Source: Protula sp. h YS-2021 (taxonomy: Eukaryota > Annelida > Polychaeta > Sabellida > Serpulidae). Taken from it: DNA of 64,000 nucleotides. Each line of letters begins with the position of its first letter. The stretch's first letter is position 1. Of this stretch, positions 1 through 12,100 are shown in pieces. Made by a program: the position numbers and the translations under genes. The DNA lies in the NCBI GenBank assembly GCA_949752745.1, contig OX457029.1, forward strand, positions 16,863,413 to 16,927,412, given 5' to 3'. The notes under the pieces were generated by a model that was not told the origin of the DNA, did no database searches, and saw only the letters and a program-made list of their open reading frames with translations.

Positions 1-2115
1 TTGCAGGGAAGGGAAGAAGACGCAGGCTGTGGTGGGCGGGCGTACCAGGCATTCGGACAGGCGGCCACATGTAAGCTTTTAGATTTAACTGTCGCGTTTT
101 TATTTTTTCGCGAATTTGATTAGAGAGAAAACACAACGAAAACAGTTGGAATATATGCGATCGACCGCGTGTTGGTCTCTCGGTCTTTCGGTCTGTTGGT
201 CTGTTTAACTGTCGGTCTGTCGGTTGGTCGGTCTGTCGGTCTGTCATCAAGAGCTTGTTAACATTATAACTTGAAAACCACTGTCAGGACTTTATTTAAA
301 CTTGGTATGCAGCTTCTATAGGAACAGTCAAAGAATTTTTTTGTAAATGGGACAGGTTCGTCCAAGAAAAATGGACCAGCTGAAAATTTCAGCTCTTGAT
401 TGACTATTAATGGTCGTGTTTAGCTGATGGGGGAGGGGGGCTGTGGGTAATATGTGGCCTACGTACACTGCTGTAGTTAAATTTGAGTTCATTATTCTAT
501 TTCAAGCGTGTGTAAAATAGATATAGACATATTTTCTGGTAATATTGCAGGGAAGGGAAGAAGATGCAGGCTGTGGTGGGCGGGCGTACCAAGCATTCGT
601 ACAGGCGGCCACATGTAAGCTTTTAGATTTAACTGTCGCGTTTTTATTTTTTCTCGAATTTGCCTAGAGAGAAAACACAACGAAAACAGGTGGAATATAT
701 GCGATCGACCGCGCGTTGGTCTGTTTAACTGTCGGTCTGTCGGTCTGTCGGTCTGTCATCAAGAGCTTGTTAACATTATAACTTGAAAACCACTGTCAGG
801 ACTTTATTTAAACTTGGTATGCAGCTTCTATAGGAACAGTCAAAGAATGTTTTTGTAAATGGGACAGGTTCGTCCAAGGAAAATGGACCAGCTGAAAATT
901 TCAGCTCTTGATTGACTATTAATGGTCGTGTTTAGCTGATGGGGGGAGGGGGGCTGTGGGTAATATGTGGGATACGCACACTGCTCTAGTTAAATTTGAG
1001 TTCATTATTCTATTTCAAGCGTGTGTAAAATAGATATAGACATATTTTCTGGTAATATTACAGGGAAGGGAAGAAGATGCAGGCTGTGGTGGGCGGGCGT
1101 ACCAGGCATTCGTACAGGCGGCCACATGTAAGCTTTTAGATTTAACTGTCGCGTTTTTATTTTTTCGCTTCGTTTCATTAGAGAGAAAACAACGAAAACA
1201 GTTGGAATATATGCGATCGACCGCGCGTTGGTCTGTTTAACTGTCGGTCTGTCGGTTGGTCGGTCTGTCGGTCTGTCATCAAGTCATCAAGAGCTTGTTA
1301 ACATTATAACTTGAAAACCACTGTCAGGACTTTATTTAAACTTGGTATGCAGCTTCTATAGGAACAGTCAAAGAATGTTTTTGTAAATGGGACAGGTTCG
1401 TCCAAGGAAAATGGACCAGCTGAAAATTTCAGCTTGATTGACTATTAATGGTCGTGTTTAGCTGATGGGGGAGGGGGGCTGTGGGTAATATGTGGGCTAC
1501 GCACACTACTCTAGTTAAATTTGAATTTGAGTTCACTATTCTATTTCAAGCGTGTGTAAAATAGATATAGACATATTTTCTGGTAATATTGCAGGGAAAG
1601 GAAGAAGATGCAGGCTGTGGTGGGCGGGCGTACCAGGCATTCGGACAGGCGGCCACATGTAAGCTTTTAGATTTAACTGTCGCGTTTTTATGTTTTCGCT
1701 TCGTTTTATTAGAGAGAAAACACAACGAAAACAGTTGGAATATATGCGATCGACCGCGCGTTGGTCTGTTTAACTGTCGGTCTGTCGGTTGGTCGGTCTG
1801 TCGGTCTGTCATCAAGAGCTTGTTAACATTATAACTTCAAAACCACTGTCAGGACTTTATTTAAACTTGGTATGCAGCTTCTATAGGAACAGTCAAAGAA
1901 TGTTTTTGTAAATGGAACAGGTTCGTCCAAGAAAAATGGACCAGCTGAAAATTTCAGCTCTTGATTGACTATTAATGGTCGTGTTTAGCTGATGGGGGAG
2001 GGGGGCTGTGGGAAATATGTGGGCTACGCACACTGCTCTAGTTAAATTTGAGTTCATTATTCTATTTCAAGCGTGTGTAAAATAGATATAGACATATTTT
2101 CTGGTAATATTGCAG
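1..2115 (+). repeat. Variant units at the left end of the window (units 1-4)
   Basis: The first four units differ more from the array consensus than those from 2116 on. Unit 1 has GAAGACGCAGG in its core and a GCGAATTTGATTAG segment after it, instead of the usual GCTTCGTTTTATTAG. Unit 2 has CTCGAATTTGCCTAG and unit 3 CTTCGTTTCATTAG. The same unusual segments occur near the right end of the array (unit 90, 45898). This similarity of the two ends suggests that the left edge of the array is not far outside the window (inference). Confidence 0.6.
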
Positions 2116-5100
2116 GGAAAGGAAGAAGATGCAGGCTGTGGTGGGCGGGCGTACCAGGCATTTGGACAGGCGGCCACATGTAAGCTTTTAGATTTAACTG
2201 TCGCGTTTTTATTTTTTCGCTTCGTTTTATTAGAGAGAAAACACAACGAAAACAGTTGGAATATATGCGATCGACCGCGCGTTGGTCTGTTTAACTGTCG
2301 GTCTGTCGGTCTGTCATCAAGAGCTTGTTAACATTATAACTTGAAAACCATTGTCAGGACTTTATTTAAACTTGGTATGCAGCTTCTATAGGAACAGTTA
2401 AAGAATGTTTTTGTAAATGGGACAGGTTCGTCCAAGGAAAATGGACCAGCTGAAAATTTCAGCTCTTGATTGACTATTAATGGTCGTGTTTAGCTGATGG
2501 GGGGAGGGGGGCTGTGGGTAATATGTGGGCTACGCACACTGGACTGCTCTAGTTAAATTTGAGTTCATTATTCTATTTCAAGCGTGTGTAAAATAGATAG
2601 ACATATTTTCTGGTAATATTGCAGGGAAGGGAAGAAGATGCAGGCTGTGGTGGGCGGGCGTACCAGGCATTCGGACAGGCGGCCACATGTAAGCTTTTAG
2701 ATTTAACTGTCGCGTTTTTATTTTTTCGCTTCGTTTTATTAGAGAGAAAACACAACGAAAACAGTTGGAATATATGCGATCGACCGCGCGTTGGTCTAAC
2801 TGTCGGTTGGTCGGTCTGTCGGTCTGTCATCAAGAGCTTGTTAACATTATAACTTGAAAACCATTGTCAGGACTTTATTTAAACTTGGTATGCAGCTTCT
2901 ATAGGAACAGTTAAAGAATGTTTTTGTAAATGGGACAGGTTCGTCCAAGGAAAATGGACCAGCTGAAAATTTCAGCTCTTGATTGACTATTAATGGTCGT
3001 GTTTAGCTGATGGGGGGAGGGGGGCTGTGGGTAATATGTGGGCTACGCACACTGCTCTAGTTAAATTTGAGTTCATTATTCTATTTCAAGCGTGTGTAAA
3101 ATAGACATATTTTCTGGAAATATTGCAGGGAAGGGAAGAAGATGCAGGCTGTGGTAGGCGGGCGTACCAGGCATTCGGACAGGCGGCCACATGTAAGCTT
3201 TTAGATTTAACTGTCGTGTTTTTATTTTTTCGCTTCGTTTTATTAGATAGAAAACACATCGAAAACAGTTGGATAAAATGCGATCGACCGCGCGTTGGTC
3301 TGTTTAACTGTCTGTCTGTCGGTTGGTCGGTCTGTCATCAAGAGCTTGTTAACATTATAACTTGAAAACCACTGTCAGGACTTTATTTAAACTTGGTATG
3401 CAGCTTCTATAGGAACAGTCAAAGAATGTTTTTGTAAATGGGACAGGTTCGTCCAAGGAAAATGGACCAGCTGAAAATTTCAGCTCTTGATTGACTATTA
3501 AGGGTCGTGTTTAGCTGATGGGGGGAGGGGGGCTGTGGGTAATATGTGGGCTACGCACACTGCTCTAGTTAAATTTGAGTTCATTATTCTATTTCAAGCG
3601 TGTGTAAAATAGATAGATATATTTTCTGGTAATATTGCAGGGAAGGGAAGAAGATGCAGGCTGTGGTGGGCGGGCGTACCAGGCATTCGGACAGGCGGCC
3701 ACATGTAAGCTTTTAGATTTAACTGTCGCGTTTTTATTTTTTCGCTTCGTTTTATTAGAGAGAAAGCACAACGAAAACAGTTGGAATATATGCGATCGAC
3801 CGCGCGTTGGTCTGTTTAACTGTCGGTCTGTCATCAAGAGCTTGTTAACATTATAACTTGAAAACCATTGTCAGGACTTTATTTAAACTTGGTATGCAGC
3901 TTCTATAGGAACAGTTAAAGAATGTTTTTGTAAATGGGACAGGTTCGTCCAAGGAAAATGGACCAGCTGAAAATTTCAGCTCTTGATTGACTATTAATGG
4001 TCGTGTTTAGCTGATGGGGGGAGGGGGGCTGTGGGTAATATGTGGGCTACGCACACTGCTCTACTTAAATTTGAGTTCATTATTCTATTTCAAGCGTGTG
4101 TAAAATAGATAGACATATTTTCTGGTAATATTGCAGGGAAGGGAAGAAGATGCAGGCTGTGGTGGGCGGGCGTACCAGGCATTCGGACAGGCGGCCACAT
4201 GTAAGCTTTTAGATTTAACTGTCGCGTTTTTATTTTTTCGCTTCGTTTTATTAGATAGAAAACACAACGAAAACAGTTGGAATATATGCGATCGACCGCG
4301 CGTTGGTCTGTTTAACTGTCGGTCTGTCGGTTGGTCGGTCTGTCGGTCTGTCATCAAGAGCTTGTTAACATTATAACTTGAAAACCATTGTCAGGACTTT
4401 ATTTAAACTTGGTATGCAGCTTCTATAGGAACAGTCAAAGAATGTTTTTGTAAATGGGACAGGTTCGTCCAAGGAAAATGGACCAGCTGAAAATTTCAGC
4501 TCTTGATTGACTATTAAGGGTCGTGTTTAGCTGATGGGGGGAGGGGGGCTGTGGGTAATATGTGGGCTACGCACACTGCTCTAGTTAAATTTGAGTTCAT
4601 TATTCTATTTCAAGCGTGTGTAAAATAGATAGACATATTTTCTGGTAATATTGCAGGGAAGGGAAGAAGATGCAGGCTGTGGTGGGCGGGCGTACCAGGC
4701 ATTCGGACAGGCGGCCACATGTAAGCTTTTAGATTTAACTGTCGCGTTTTTATTTTTTCGCTTCGTTTTATTAGATAGAAAACAGATCGAAAACAGTTGG
4801 ATAAAATGCGATCGACCGCGCGTTGGTCTGTTTAACTGTCGGTCTGTCGGTTGGTCGGTCTGTCGGTCTGTCATCAAGAGCTTGTTAACATTATAACTTG
4901 AAAACCATTGTCAGGACTTTATTTAAACTTGGTATGCAGCTTCTATAGGAACAGTTAAAGAATGTTTTTGTAAATGGGACAGGTTCGTCCAAGGAAAATG
5001 GACCAGCTGAAAATTTCAGCTCTTGATTGACTATTAAGGGTCGTGTTTAGCTGATGGGGGGAGGGGGCTGTGGGTAATATGTGGGCTACGCACACTGCTC

Positions 5101-5695
5101 TAGTTAAATTTGAGTTCATTATTCTATTTCAAGCGTGTGTAAAATAGATAGACATATTTTCTGGTAATATTGCAGGGAAGGGAAGAAGATGCAGGCTGTG
5201 GTGGGCGGGCGTACCAGGCATTCGGACAGGCGGCCACATGTAAGCTTTTAGATTTAACTGTCGCGTTTTTATTTTTTCGCTTCGTTTTATTAGATAGAAA
5301 ACAGATCGAAAACAGTTGGATAAAATGCGATCGACCGCGCGTTGGTCTGTTTAACTGTCGGTCTGTCGGTTGGTCGGTCTGTCGGTCTGTCATCAAGAGC
5401 TTGTTAACATTATAACTTGAAAACCATTGTCAGGACTTTATTTAAACTTGGTATGCAGCTTCTATAGGAACAGTTAAAGAATGTTTTTGTAAATGGGACA
5501 GGTTCGTCCAAGGAAAATGGACCAGCTGAAAATTTCAGCTCTTGATTGACTATTAAGGGTCGTGTTTAGCTGATGGGGGGAGGGGGGCTGTGGGTAATAT
5601 GTGGGCTACGCACACTGCTCTAGTTAAATTTGAGTTCATTATTCTATTTCAAGCGTGTGTAAAATAGATAGACATATTTTCTGGTAATATTGCAG

Positions 5696-5759
5696 GGAAG
5701 GGAAGAAGATGCAGGCTGTGGTGGGCGGGCGTACCAGGCATTCGGACAGGCGGCCACAT
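5696..5759 (+). other. Exon-like 64-bp core (representative of 93 in the array)
   Basis: This entry stands for every core in the array. Each begins after CAG and ends before GT. First bases of the 93 cores: 7, 551, 1064, 1595, 2116, 2625, 3129, 3641, 4137, 4657, 5176, 5696, 6216, 6736, 7251, 7766, 8286, 8802, 9322, 9842, 10362, 10882, 11402, 11922, 12442, 12961, 13473, 13993, 14512, 15020, 15532, 16051, 16559, 17070, 17578, 18089, 18609, 19128, 19645, 20165, 20682, 21202, 21713, 22233, 22748, 23260, 23780, 24280, 24799, 25311, 25831, 26331, 26850, 27362, 27874, 28394, 28906, 29426, 29938, 30457, 30969, 31489, 32009, 32524, 33062, 33576, 34096, 34611, 35127, 35649, 36163, 36676, 37188, 37702, 38217, 38732, 39247, 39783, 40295, 40808, 41317, 41831, 42341, 42853, 43365, 43875, 44387, 44889, 45376, 45898, 46438, 46951, 47469. 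Two frames are open: frame A reads EEDAGCGGRAYQAFGQAAT; frame B reads MQAVVGGRTRHSDRRPH. At 64 bp the core is not a multiple of three. Use as an exon is inferred from the flanking splice-like dinucleotides. Confidence 0.45.
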
Positions 5760-5861
5760 GTAAGCTTTTAGATTTAACTGTCGCGTTTTTATTTTTTCGC
5801 TTCGTTTTATTAGATAGAAAACAGATCGAAAACAGTTGGATAAAATGCGATCGACCGCGCG

Positions 5862-5911
5862 TTGGTCTGTTTAACTGTCGGTCTGTCGGTTGGTCGGTCT
5901 GTCGGTCTGTC
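5862..5911 (+). repeat. GTCTGTCG / GGTTGGTC tract inside each unit (representative)
   Basis: A short run built of GGTCTGTC and GGTTGGTC words lies about 100 bp after every core. Its copy number varies between units: short in the unit at 3641, expanded in those at 30969, 32524 and 39247. It accounts for much of the unit-length variation. On the minus strand it reads as repeated TDRQTDQP. It looks like a slippage-prone microsatellite embedded in the satellite monomer. Confidence 0.9.
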
Positions 5912-6043
5912 ATCAAGAGCTTGTTAACATTATAACTTGAAAACCATTGTCAGGACTTTATTTAAACTTGGTATGCAGCTTCTATAGGAACAGTTAAAGA
6001 ATGTTTCTGTAAATGGGACAGGTTCGTCCAAGGAAAATGGACC

Positions 6044-6060
6044 AGCTGAAAATTTCAGCT
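6044..6060. repeat. 8-bp arm near-palindrome present in nearly every unit (representative)
   Basis: AGCTGAAA and TTTCAGCT are perfect inverted arms around a single A. The copy shown here recurs about once per 516 bp through the array. A few units carry changes within it, for example near 1430, 32900 and 36515. A dyad this tight suits a dimeric DNA-binding protein better than an RNA hairpin, because a 1-nt loop is too small. No binding protein can be named from the sequence. Confidence 0.85.
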
Positions 6061-6094
6061 CTTGATTGACTATTAAGGGTCGTGTTTAGCTGAT

Positions 6095-6125
6095 GGGGGG
6101 AGGGGGGCTGTGGGTAATATGTGGG
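6095..6125 (+). other. G-run cluster with G-quadruplex potential (representative)
   Basis: Two runs of six G separated by one A are followed by GGG after CTGT and another GGG after an 8-nt spacer. Run lengths vary between units (five or six G; some units have a T or A inserted, such as GGGGGGTGGGGAG near 12321). The last loop is slightly longer than the classical 7-nt limit, so folding potential is plausible but not certain. The cluster recurs once per unit. Confidence 0.6.
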
Positions 6126-9100
6126 CTACGCACACTGCTCTAGTTAAATTTGAGTTCATTATTCTATTTCAAGCGTGTGTAAAATAGATAGACATATTTT
6201 CTGGTAATATTACAGGGAAGGGAAGAAGATGCAGGCTGTGGTGGGCGGGCGTACCAGGCATTCGGACAGGCGGCCACATGTAAGCTTTTAGATTTAACTG
6301 TCGCGTTTTTATTTTTTCGCTTCGTTTTATTAGAGAGAAAACACAACGAAAACAGTTGGAATATATGCGATCGACCGCGCGTTGGTCTGTTTAACTGTCG
6401 GTCTGTCGGTTGGTCGGTCTGTCGGTCTGTCATCAAGAGCTTGTTAACATTATAACTTGAAAACCATTGTCAGGACTTTATTTAAACTTGGTATGCAGCT
6501 TCTATAGGAACAGTTAAAGAATGTTTTTGTAAATGGGACAGGTTCGTCCAAGGAAAATGGACCAGCTGAAAATTTCAGCTCTTGATTGACTATTAAGGGT
6601 CGTGTTTAGCTGATGGGGGGAGGGGGGCTGTGGGTAATATGTGGGCTACGCACACTGCTCTAGTTAAATTTGAGTTCATTATTCTATTTCAAGCGTGTGT
6701 AAAATAGATAGACATATTTTCTGGTAATATTGCAGGGAAGGGAAGAAGATGCAGGCTGTGGTGGGCGGGCGTACCAGGCATTCGGACAGGCGGCCACATG
6801 TAAGCTTTTAGATTTAACTGTCGCGTTTTTATTTTTTCGCTTCGTTTTATTAGATAGAAAACAGATCGAAAACAGTTGGATAAAATGCGATCGACCGCGC
6901 GTTGGTCTGTTTAACTGTCGGTCTGTCGGTTGGTCGGTCTGTCGGTCTGTCATCAAGAGCTTGTTAACATTATAACTTGAAAACCATTGTCAGGACTTTA
7001 TTTAAACTTGGTATGCAGCTTCTATAGGAACAGTTAAAGAATGTTTTTGTAAATGGGACAGGTTCGTCCAAGGAAAATGGACCAGCTGAAAATTTCAGCT
7101 CTTGATTGACTATTAATGGTCGTGTTTAGCTGATGGGGGGAGGGGGCTGTGGGTAATATGTGGGCTACGCACACTGCTCTAGTTAAATTTGAGTTCATTA
7201 TTCTATTTCAAGCGTGTGTAAAATAGACATATTTTCTGGTAATATTGCAGGGAAGGGAAGAAGATGCAGGCTGTGGTGGGCGGGCGTACCAGGCATTCGG
7301 ACAGGCGGCCACATGTAAGCTTTTAGATTTAACTGTCGCGTTTTTATTTTTTCGCTTCGTTTTATTAGATAGAAAACAGATCGAAAACAGTTGGATAAAA
7401 TGCGATCGACCGCGCGTTGGTCTGTTTAACTGTCGGTCTGTCGGTTGGTCGGTCTGTCGGTCTGTCATCAAGAGCTTGTTAACATTATAACTTGAAAACC
7501 ATTGTCAGGACTTTATTTAAACTTGGTATGCAGCTTCTATAGGAACAGTTAAAGAATGTTTTTGTAAATGGGACAGGTTCGTCCAAGGAAAATGGACCAG
7601 CTGAAAATTTCAGCTCTTGATTGACTATTAATGGTCGTGTTTAGCTGATGGGGGGAGGGGGCTGTGGGTAATATGTGGGCTACGCACACTGCTCTAGTTA
7701 AATTTGAGTTCATTATTCTATTTCAAGCGTGTGTAAAATAGACATATTTTCTGGTAATATTGCAGGGAAGGGAAGAAGATGCAGGCTGTGGTGGGCGGGC
7801 GTACCAGGCATTCGGACAGGCGGCCACATGTAAGCTTTTAGATTTAACTGTCGCGTTTTTATTTTTTCGCTTCGTTTTATTAGATAGAAAACACATCGAA
7901 AACAGTTGGATAAAATGCGATCGACCGCGCGTTGGTCTGTTTAACTGTCGGTCTGTCGGTTGGTCGGTCTGTCGGTCTGTCATCAAGAGCTTGTTAACAT
8001 TATAACTTGAAAACCACTGTCAGGACTTTATTTAAACTTGGTATGCAGCTTCTATAGGAACAGTCAAAGAATGTTTTTGTAAATGGGACAGGTTCGTCCA
8101 AGGAAAATGGACCAGCTGAAAATTTCAGCTCTTGATTGACTATTAATGGTCGTGTTTAGCTGATGGGGGGAGGGGGGCTGTGGGTAATATGTAGGCTACG
8201 CACACTGCTCTAGTTAAATTTGAGTTCATTATTCTATTTCAAGCGTGTGTAAAATAGATAGACATATTTTCTGGTAATATTGCAGGGAAGGGAAGAAGAT
8301 GCAGGCTGTGGTGGGCGGGCGTACCAGGCATTCGGACAGGCAGCCACATGTAAGCTTTTAGATTGAACTGTCGCGTTTTTATTTTTTCGCTTCGTTTTAT
8401 TAGAGAGAAAACACAACGAAAACAGTTGGAATATATGCGATCGACCGCGCGTTGGTCTGTTTAACTGTCGGTCTGTCGGTTGGTCGGTCTGTCGGTCTGT
8501 CATCAAGAGCTTGTTAACATTATAACTTGAAAACCACTGTCAGGACTTTATTTAAACTTGGTATGCAGCTTCTATAGGAACAGTTAAAGAATGTTTTTGT
8601 AAATGGGACAGGTTCGTCCAAGGAAAATGGACCAGCTGAAAATTTCAGCTCTTGATTGACTATTAAGGGTCGTGTTTAGCTGATGGGGGGAGGGGGGCTG
8701 TGGGTAATATGTGGGCTACGCACACTGCTCTAGTTAAATTTGAGTTCATTATTCTATTTCAAGCGTGTGTAAAATAGACTTATTTTCTGGTAATATTGCA
8801 GGGAAGGGAAGAAGATGCAGGCTGTGGTGGGCGGGCGTACCAGGCATTCGGACAGGCGGCCACATGTAAGCTTTTAGATTTAACTGTCGCGTTTTTATTT
8901 TTTCGCTTCGTTTTATTAGATAGAAAACACATCGAAAACAGTTGGATAAAATGCGATCGACCGCGCGTTGGTCTGTTTAACTGTCGGTCTGTCGGTTGGT
9001 CGGTCTGTCGGTCTGTCATCAAGAGCTTGTTAACATTATAACTTGAAAACCACTGTCGGGACTTTATTTAAACTTGGTATGCAGCTTCTATAGGAACAGT

Positions 9101-12100
9101 TAAAGAATGTTTTTGTAAATGGGACAGGTTCGTCCAAGGAAAATGGACCAGCTGAAAATTTCAGCTCTTGATTGACTATTAAGGGTCGTGTTTAGCTGAT
9201 GGGGGGAGGGGGGCTGTGGGTAATATGTGGGCTACGCACACTGCTCTAGTTAAATTTGAGTTCATTATTCTATTTCAAGCGTGTGTAAAATAGATAGACA
9301 TATTTTCTGGTAATATTGCAGGGAAGGAAAGAAGATGCAGGCTGTGGTGGGCGGGCGTACCAGGCATTCGGACAGGCGGCCACATGTAAGCTTTTAGATT
9401 TAACTGTCGCGTTTTTATTTTTTCGCTTCGTTTTATTAGAGAGAAAACACAACGAAAACAGTTGGAATATATGCGATCGACCGCGCGTTGGTCTGTTTAA
9501 CTGTCGGTCTGTCGGTTGGTCGGTCTGTCGGTCTGTCATCAAGAGCTTGTTAACATTATAACTTGAAAACCATTGTCAGGACTTTATTTAAACTTGGTAT
9601 GCAGCTTCTATGGGAACAGTTAAAGAATGTTTTTGTAAATGGGACAGGTTCGTCCAAGGAAAATGGACCAGCTGAAAATTTCAGCTCTTGATTGACTATT
9701 AAGGGTCGTGTTTAGCTGATGGGGGGAGGGGGGCTGTGGGTAATATGTGGGCTACGCACACTGCTCTAGTTAAATTTGAGTTCATTATTCTATTTCAAGC
9801 GTGTGTAAAATAGATAGACATATTTTCTGGTAATATTGCAGGGAAGGGAAGAAGATGAAGGCTGTGGTGGGCGGGCGTACCAGGCATTCGGACAGGCGGC
9901 CACATGTAAGCTTTTAGATTTAACTGTCGCGTTTTTATTTTTTCGCTTCGTTTTATTAGATAGAAAACACATCGAAAACAGTTGGATAAAATGCGATCGA
10001 CCGCGCGTTGGTCTGTTTAACTGTCGGTCTGTCGGTTGGTCGATCTGTCGGTCTGTCATCAAGAGCTTGTTAACATTATAACTTGAAAAGCATTGTCAGG
10101 ACTTTATTTAAACTTGGTATGCAGCTTCTATAGGAACAGTTAAAGAATGTTTTTGTAAATGGGACAGGTTCGTCCAAGAAAAATGGACCAGCTGAAAATT
10201 TCAGCTCTTGATTGACTATTAAGGGTCGTGTTTAGCTGATGGGGGAAGGGGGGCTGTGGGTAATATGTGGGCTACGCACACTGCTCTAGTTAAATTTGAG
10301 TTCATTATTCTATTTCAAGCGTGTGTAAAATAGATAGACATATTTTCTGGTAATATTGCAGGGAAGGGAAGAAGATGCAGGCTGTGGTGGGCGGGCGTAC
10401 CAGGCATTCGGACAGGCAGCCACATGTAAGCTTTTAGATTGAACTGTCGCGTTTTTATTTTTTCGCTTCGTTTTATTAGAGAGAAAACACAACGAAAACA
10501 GTTGGAATATATGCGATCGACCGCGCGTTGGTCTGTTTAACTGTCGGTCTGTCGGTTGGTCGGTCTGTCGGTCTGTCATCAAGAGCTTGTTAACATTATA
10601 ACTTGAAAACCACTGTCAGGACTTTATTTAAACTTGGTATGCAGCTTCTATAGGAACAGTTAAAGAATGTTTTTGTAAATGGGACAGGTTCGTCCAAGGA
10701 AAATGGACCAGCTGAAAATTTCAGCTCTTGATTGACTATTAAGGGTCGTGTTTAGCTGATGGGGGGAGGGGGGCTGTGGGTAATATGTGGGCTACGCACA
10801 CTGCTCTAGTTAAATTTGAGTTCATTATTCTATTTCAAGCGTGTGTAAAATAGATAGACATATTTTCTGGTAATATTGCAGGGAAGGGAAGAAGATGCAG
10901 GCTGTGGTGGGCGGGCGTACCAGGCATTCGGACAGGCGGCCACATGTAAGCTTTTAGATTTAACTGTCGCGTTTTTATTTTTTCGCTTCGTTTTATTAGA
11001 GAGAAAACACAACGAAAACAGTTGGAATATATGCGATCGACCGCGCGTTGGTCTGTTTAACTGTCGGTCTGTCGGTTGGTCGGTCTGTCGGTCTGTCATC
11101 AAGAGCTTGTTAACATTATAACTTGAAAACCATTGTCAGGACTTTATTTAAACTTGGTATGCAGCTTCTATAGGAACAGTCAAAGAATGTTTTTGTAAAT
11201 GGGACAGGTTCGTCCAAGGAAAATGGACCAGCTGAAAATTTCAGCTCTTGATTGACTATTAAGGGTCGTGTTTAGCTGATGGGGGAAGGGGGGCTGTGGG
11301 TAATATGTGGGCTACGCACACTGCTCTAGTTAAATTTGAGTTCATTATTCTATTTCAAGCGTGTGTAAAATAGATAGACATATTTTCTGGTAATATTGCA
11401 GGGAAGGGAAGAAGATGCAGGCTGTGGTGGGCGGGCGTACCAGGCATTCGGACAGGCGGCCACATGTAAGCTTTTAGATTTAACTGTCGCGTTTTTATTT
11501 TTTCGCTTCGTTTTATTAGAGAGAAAACACAACGAAAACAGTTGGAATATATGCGATCGACCGCGCGTTGGTCTGTTTAACTGTCGGTCTGTCGGTTGGT
11601 CGGTCTGTCGGTCTGTCATCAAGAGCTTGTTAACATTATAACTTGAAAACCATTGTCAGGACTTTATTTAAACTTGGTATGCAGCTTCTATAGGAACAGT
11701 CAAAAACAGTTTTTGTAAATGGGACAGGTTCGTCCAAGGAAAATGGACCAGCTGAAAATTTCAGCTCTTGATTGACTATTAAGGGTCGTGTTTAGCTGAT
11801 GGGGGGAGGGGGGCTGTGGGTAATATGTGGGCTACGCACACTGCTCTAGTTAAATTTGAGTTCATTATTCTATTTCAAGCGTGTGTAAAATAGATAGACA
11901 TATTTTCTGGTAATATTGCAGGGAAGGGAAGAAGATGCAGGCTGTGGTGGGCGGGCGTACCAGGCATTCGGACAGGCGGCCACATGTAAGCTTTTAGATT
12001 TAACTGTCGCGTTTTTATTTTTTCGCTTCGTTTTATTAGAGAGAAAACACAACGAAAACAGTTGGAATATATGCGATCGACCGCGCGTTGGTCCGTTTAG

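Noticed and set aside
5690..5935. Plus-strand 73-91 codon frames over each core
   Set aside because: They begin at TTG inside the acceptor and run through the donor into the tract; no independent evidence for translation of this span.
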